Source: an uncultured bacterium (lineage in GTDB: Bacteria; Bacillota; Clostridia; Lachnospirales; Lachnospiraceae). Taken from it: a stretch of DNA of 5,638 bases. The translations under genes were made by a program, and so were the position numbers. Below are positions 4,924 through 5,638 of this stretch, in pieces (position 1 is the first letter of the stretch; the number at the start of each line of letters is the position of its first letter). Where the stretch lies: contig CAMNLO010000126.1 in the NCBI GenBank assembly GCA_946543095.1, positions 1 through 5,638 of the forward strand, in the 5' to 3' direction. The notes under the pieces are model-generated. The model made no database searches. It was not told where the DNA came from and saw nothing but the letters and a program-made list of their open reading frames with translations.

Positions 4924-5638
4924 ATGAATCCTAATTCCAGAAAATCACTTGTTATCATATTTGCGCTCATCCTGATTCTGCTCCTTGCCGGCTGCGGAAG
5001 GCTTTCCTCTCCGGTGGCAAAGTCAGGGTTCTATTTCGACACCTTTATCACCGTTACGATCTATGATATCAAGGATGCCTCGGAGGCACATCTGGACCGT
5101 GTCTTTGCAAAGCTGTTTTCCGATGCAGACCGCTATGAACATCTGTTTTCCAGGACTCTCCAGGATTCCGATCTGTATCGCATCAATACGTCAAAAGGAG
5201 CAACAACGGAGGTGGATCCGGAAACAGCGGTGCTTTTAGAAACTGCTCTTAATTTTGCACAAAAGACAGAGGGCAGGATCGATCCCTCCATAGGGGCCGT
5301 CAGCTCTCTGTGGGATTTCCATATGGAACAGGAGCCGAAGCTTCCGGATCCGGATAAGATAACAAGCGCTTTATCGCATGTGGATTATACAAAAGTCCAT
5401 GTGGAACACGATGGAGAGCATGCATATGTGAGGACGGAGGATCCGGAAATGATTCTGGATCTGGGCTTTATCGCAAAGGGCTATATTGCGGACAGGATGA
5501 GGGATCTGCTTTTAGCTGAGGGAGTTTCCTCCGCCATCATCAATCTGGGAGCCAATATCCTTGTGGTGGGAGAAAAGCCGGAGGGCAAGCCCTTTCAGGT
5601 GGGAGTCCAGAAGCCCTTCGGAAATACCGGGGAGATCC
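4924..5638 (+). CDS. apbE: ApbE-family FAD:protein FMN transferase lipoprotein, 3'-truncated
   Basis: ApbE enzymes use Mg2+ and FAD to attach FMN covalently to a Thr in extracytoplasmic flavoproteins such as Rnf/Nqr subunits and FMN-binding-domain proteins. The frame is open from the ATG at 4924 to the window edge (238 codons seen, of about 330-350 in the family). The N-terminus is a lipoprotein signal: RKSLVIIFALILILLLAGC with lipobox LAGC and Cys24, so it should be tethered outside the membrane. Family motifs follow in order: FDTFITVTIYD (38-48), EHLFSRTLQDSDLYRIN (72-88), GRIDPSIGAVSSLWDF (117-132), DLGFIAKGYIADRM (179-192) and NLGANI (207-212). The last is usually NLGGN, so the Ala is a mild departure. 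No Shine-Dalgarno precedes the ATG, and the promoter geometry suggests a very short or absent leader. No candidate flavoprotein substrate is in view; one may lie downstream. Divergent from the GH25-like gene. Confidence 0.93.
   Translation, partial: MNPNSRKSLVIIFALILILLLAGCGRLSSPVAKSGFYFDTFITVTIYDIKDASEAHLDRVFAKLFSDADRYEHLFSRTLQDSDLYRINTSKGATTEVDPETAVLLETALNFAQKTEGRIDPSIGAVSSLWDFHMEQEPKLPDPDKITSALSHVDYTKVHVEHDGEHAYVRTEDPEMILDLGFIAKGYIADRMRDLLLAEGVSSAIINLGANILVVGEKPEGKPFQVGVQKPFGNTGEI

Noticed and set aside
1..5638. CRISPR array, tRNA, rRNA, phage or defence-gene cluster
   Set aside because: No regularly spaced direct repeats, no cloverleaf or rRNA sequence, and no integrase, transposase, nuclease or toxin-antitoxin gene with intact motifs.

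Overview
The window looks like chromosomal DNA from a Firmicute of the class Clostridia, most probably a gut-type Lachnospiraceae of moderate GC. This rests on the protein styles (citrate synthase with an HGGGNNSSF active-site segment, a membrane-anchored GH25-like protein with an acidic linker, a lipoprotein ApbE, a stand-alone AP2-domain protein) and on the AAGGAG/AAAGGA-type ribosome sites. The genus is not resolved.

Layout: (1) 2-1132, plus strand, a 5'-truncated citrate synthase. (2) 1174-2649, minus strand, complete threonine synthase, convergent with it across 41 bp. (3) 2650-2957, a 308-bp non-coding block with two repeat structures: a GTCATTCCGATCC-type palindromic repeat, then a 128-bp nested-hairpin element with TTAAGGAAAYGCTGA terminal inverted repeats. 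Next to these is a promoter-like sequence for the following gene. (4) 2958-3749, plus strand, a 263-residue protein with an AP2-like domain at each end and a middle that resembles an HNH endonuclease core without its histidines. (5) 3734-4885, minus strand, a membrane-anchored GH25 lysozyme-family protein lacking the Asp of the usual D-x-E motif; its 3' end overlaps the AP2 gene by 16 bp. (6) 4886-4923, a 38-bp divergent promoter region centred on a perfect GTGATA-GAA-TATCAC inverted repeat. (7) 4924 to the window end, plus strand, a 3'-truncated ApbE lipoprotein (FAD:protein FMN transferase).

The metabolic genes (gltA, thrC) are ordinary. The right half has two envelope-facing products, the GH25-like protein and ApbE, transcribed divergently from one tiny control region and so possibly co-regulated, beside a putative DNA-binding protein. 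The most interesting object is that protein, which looks like an HNH-AP2 homing-endonuclease relative that has lost its catalytic histidines and kept two DNA-binding domains, as if domesticated as a regulator. No complete defence system, CRISPR array, tRNA or rRNA was seen.
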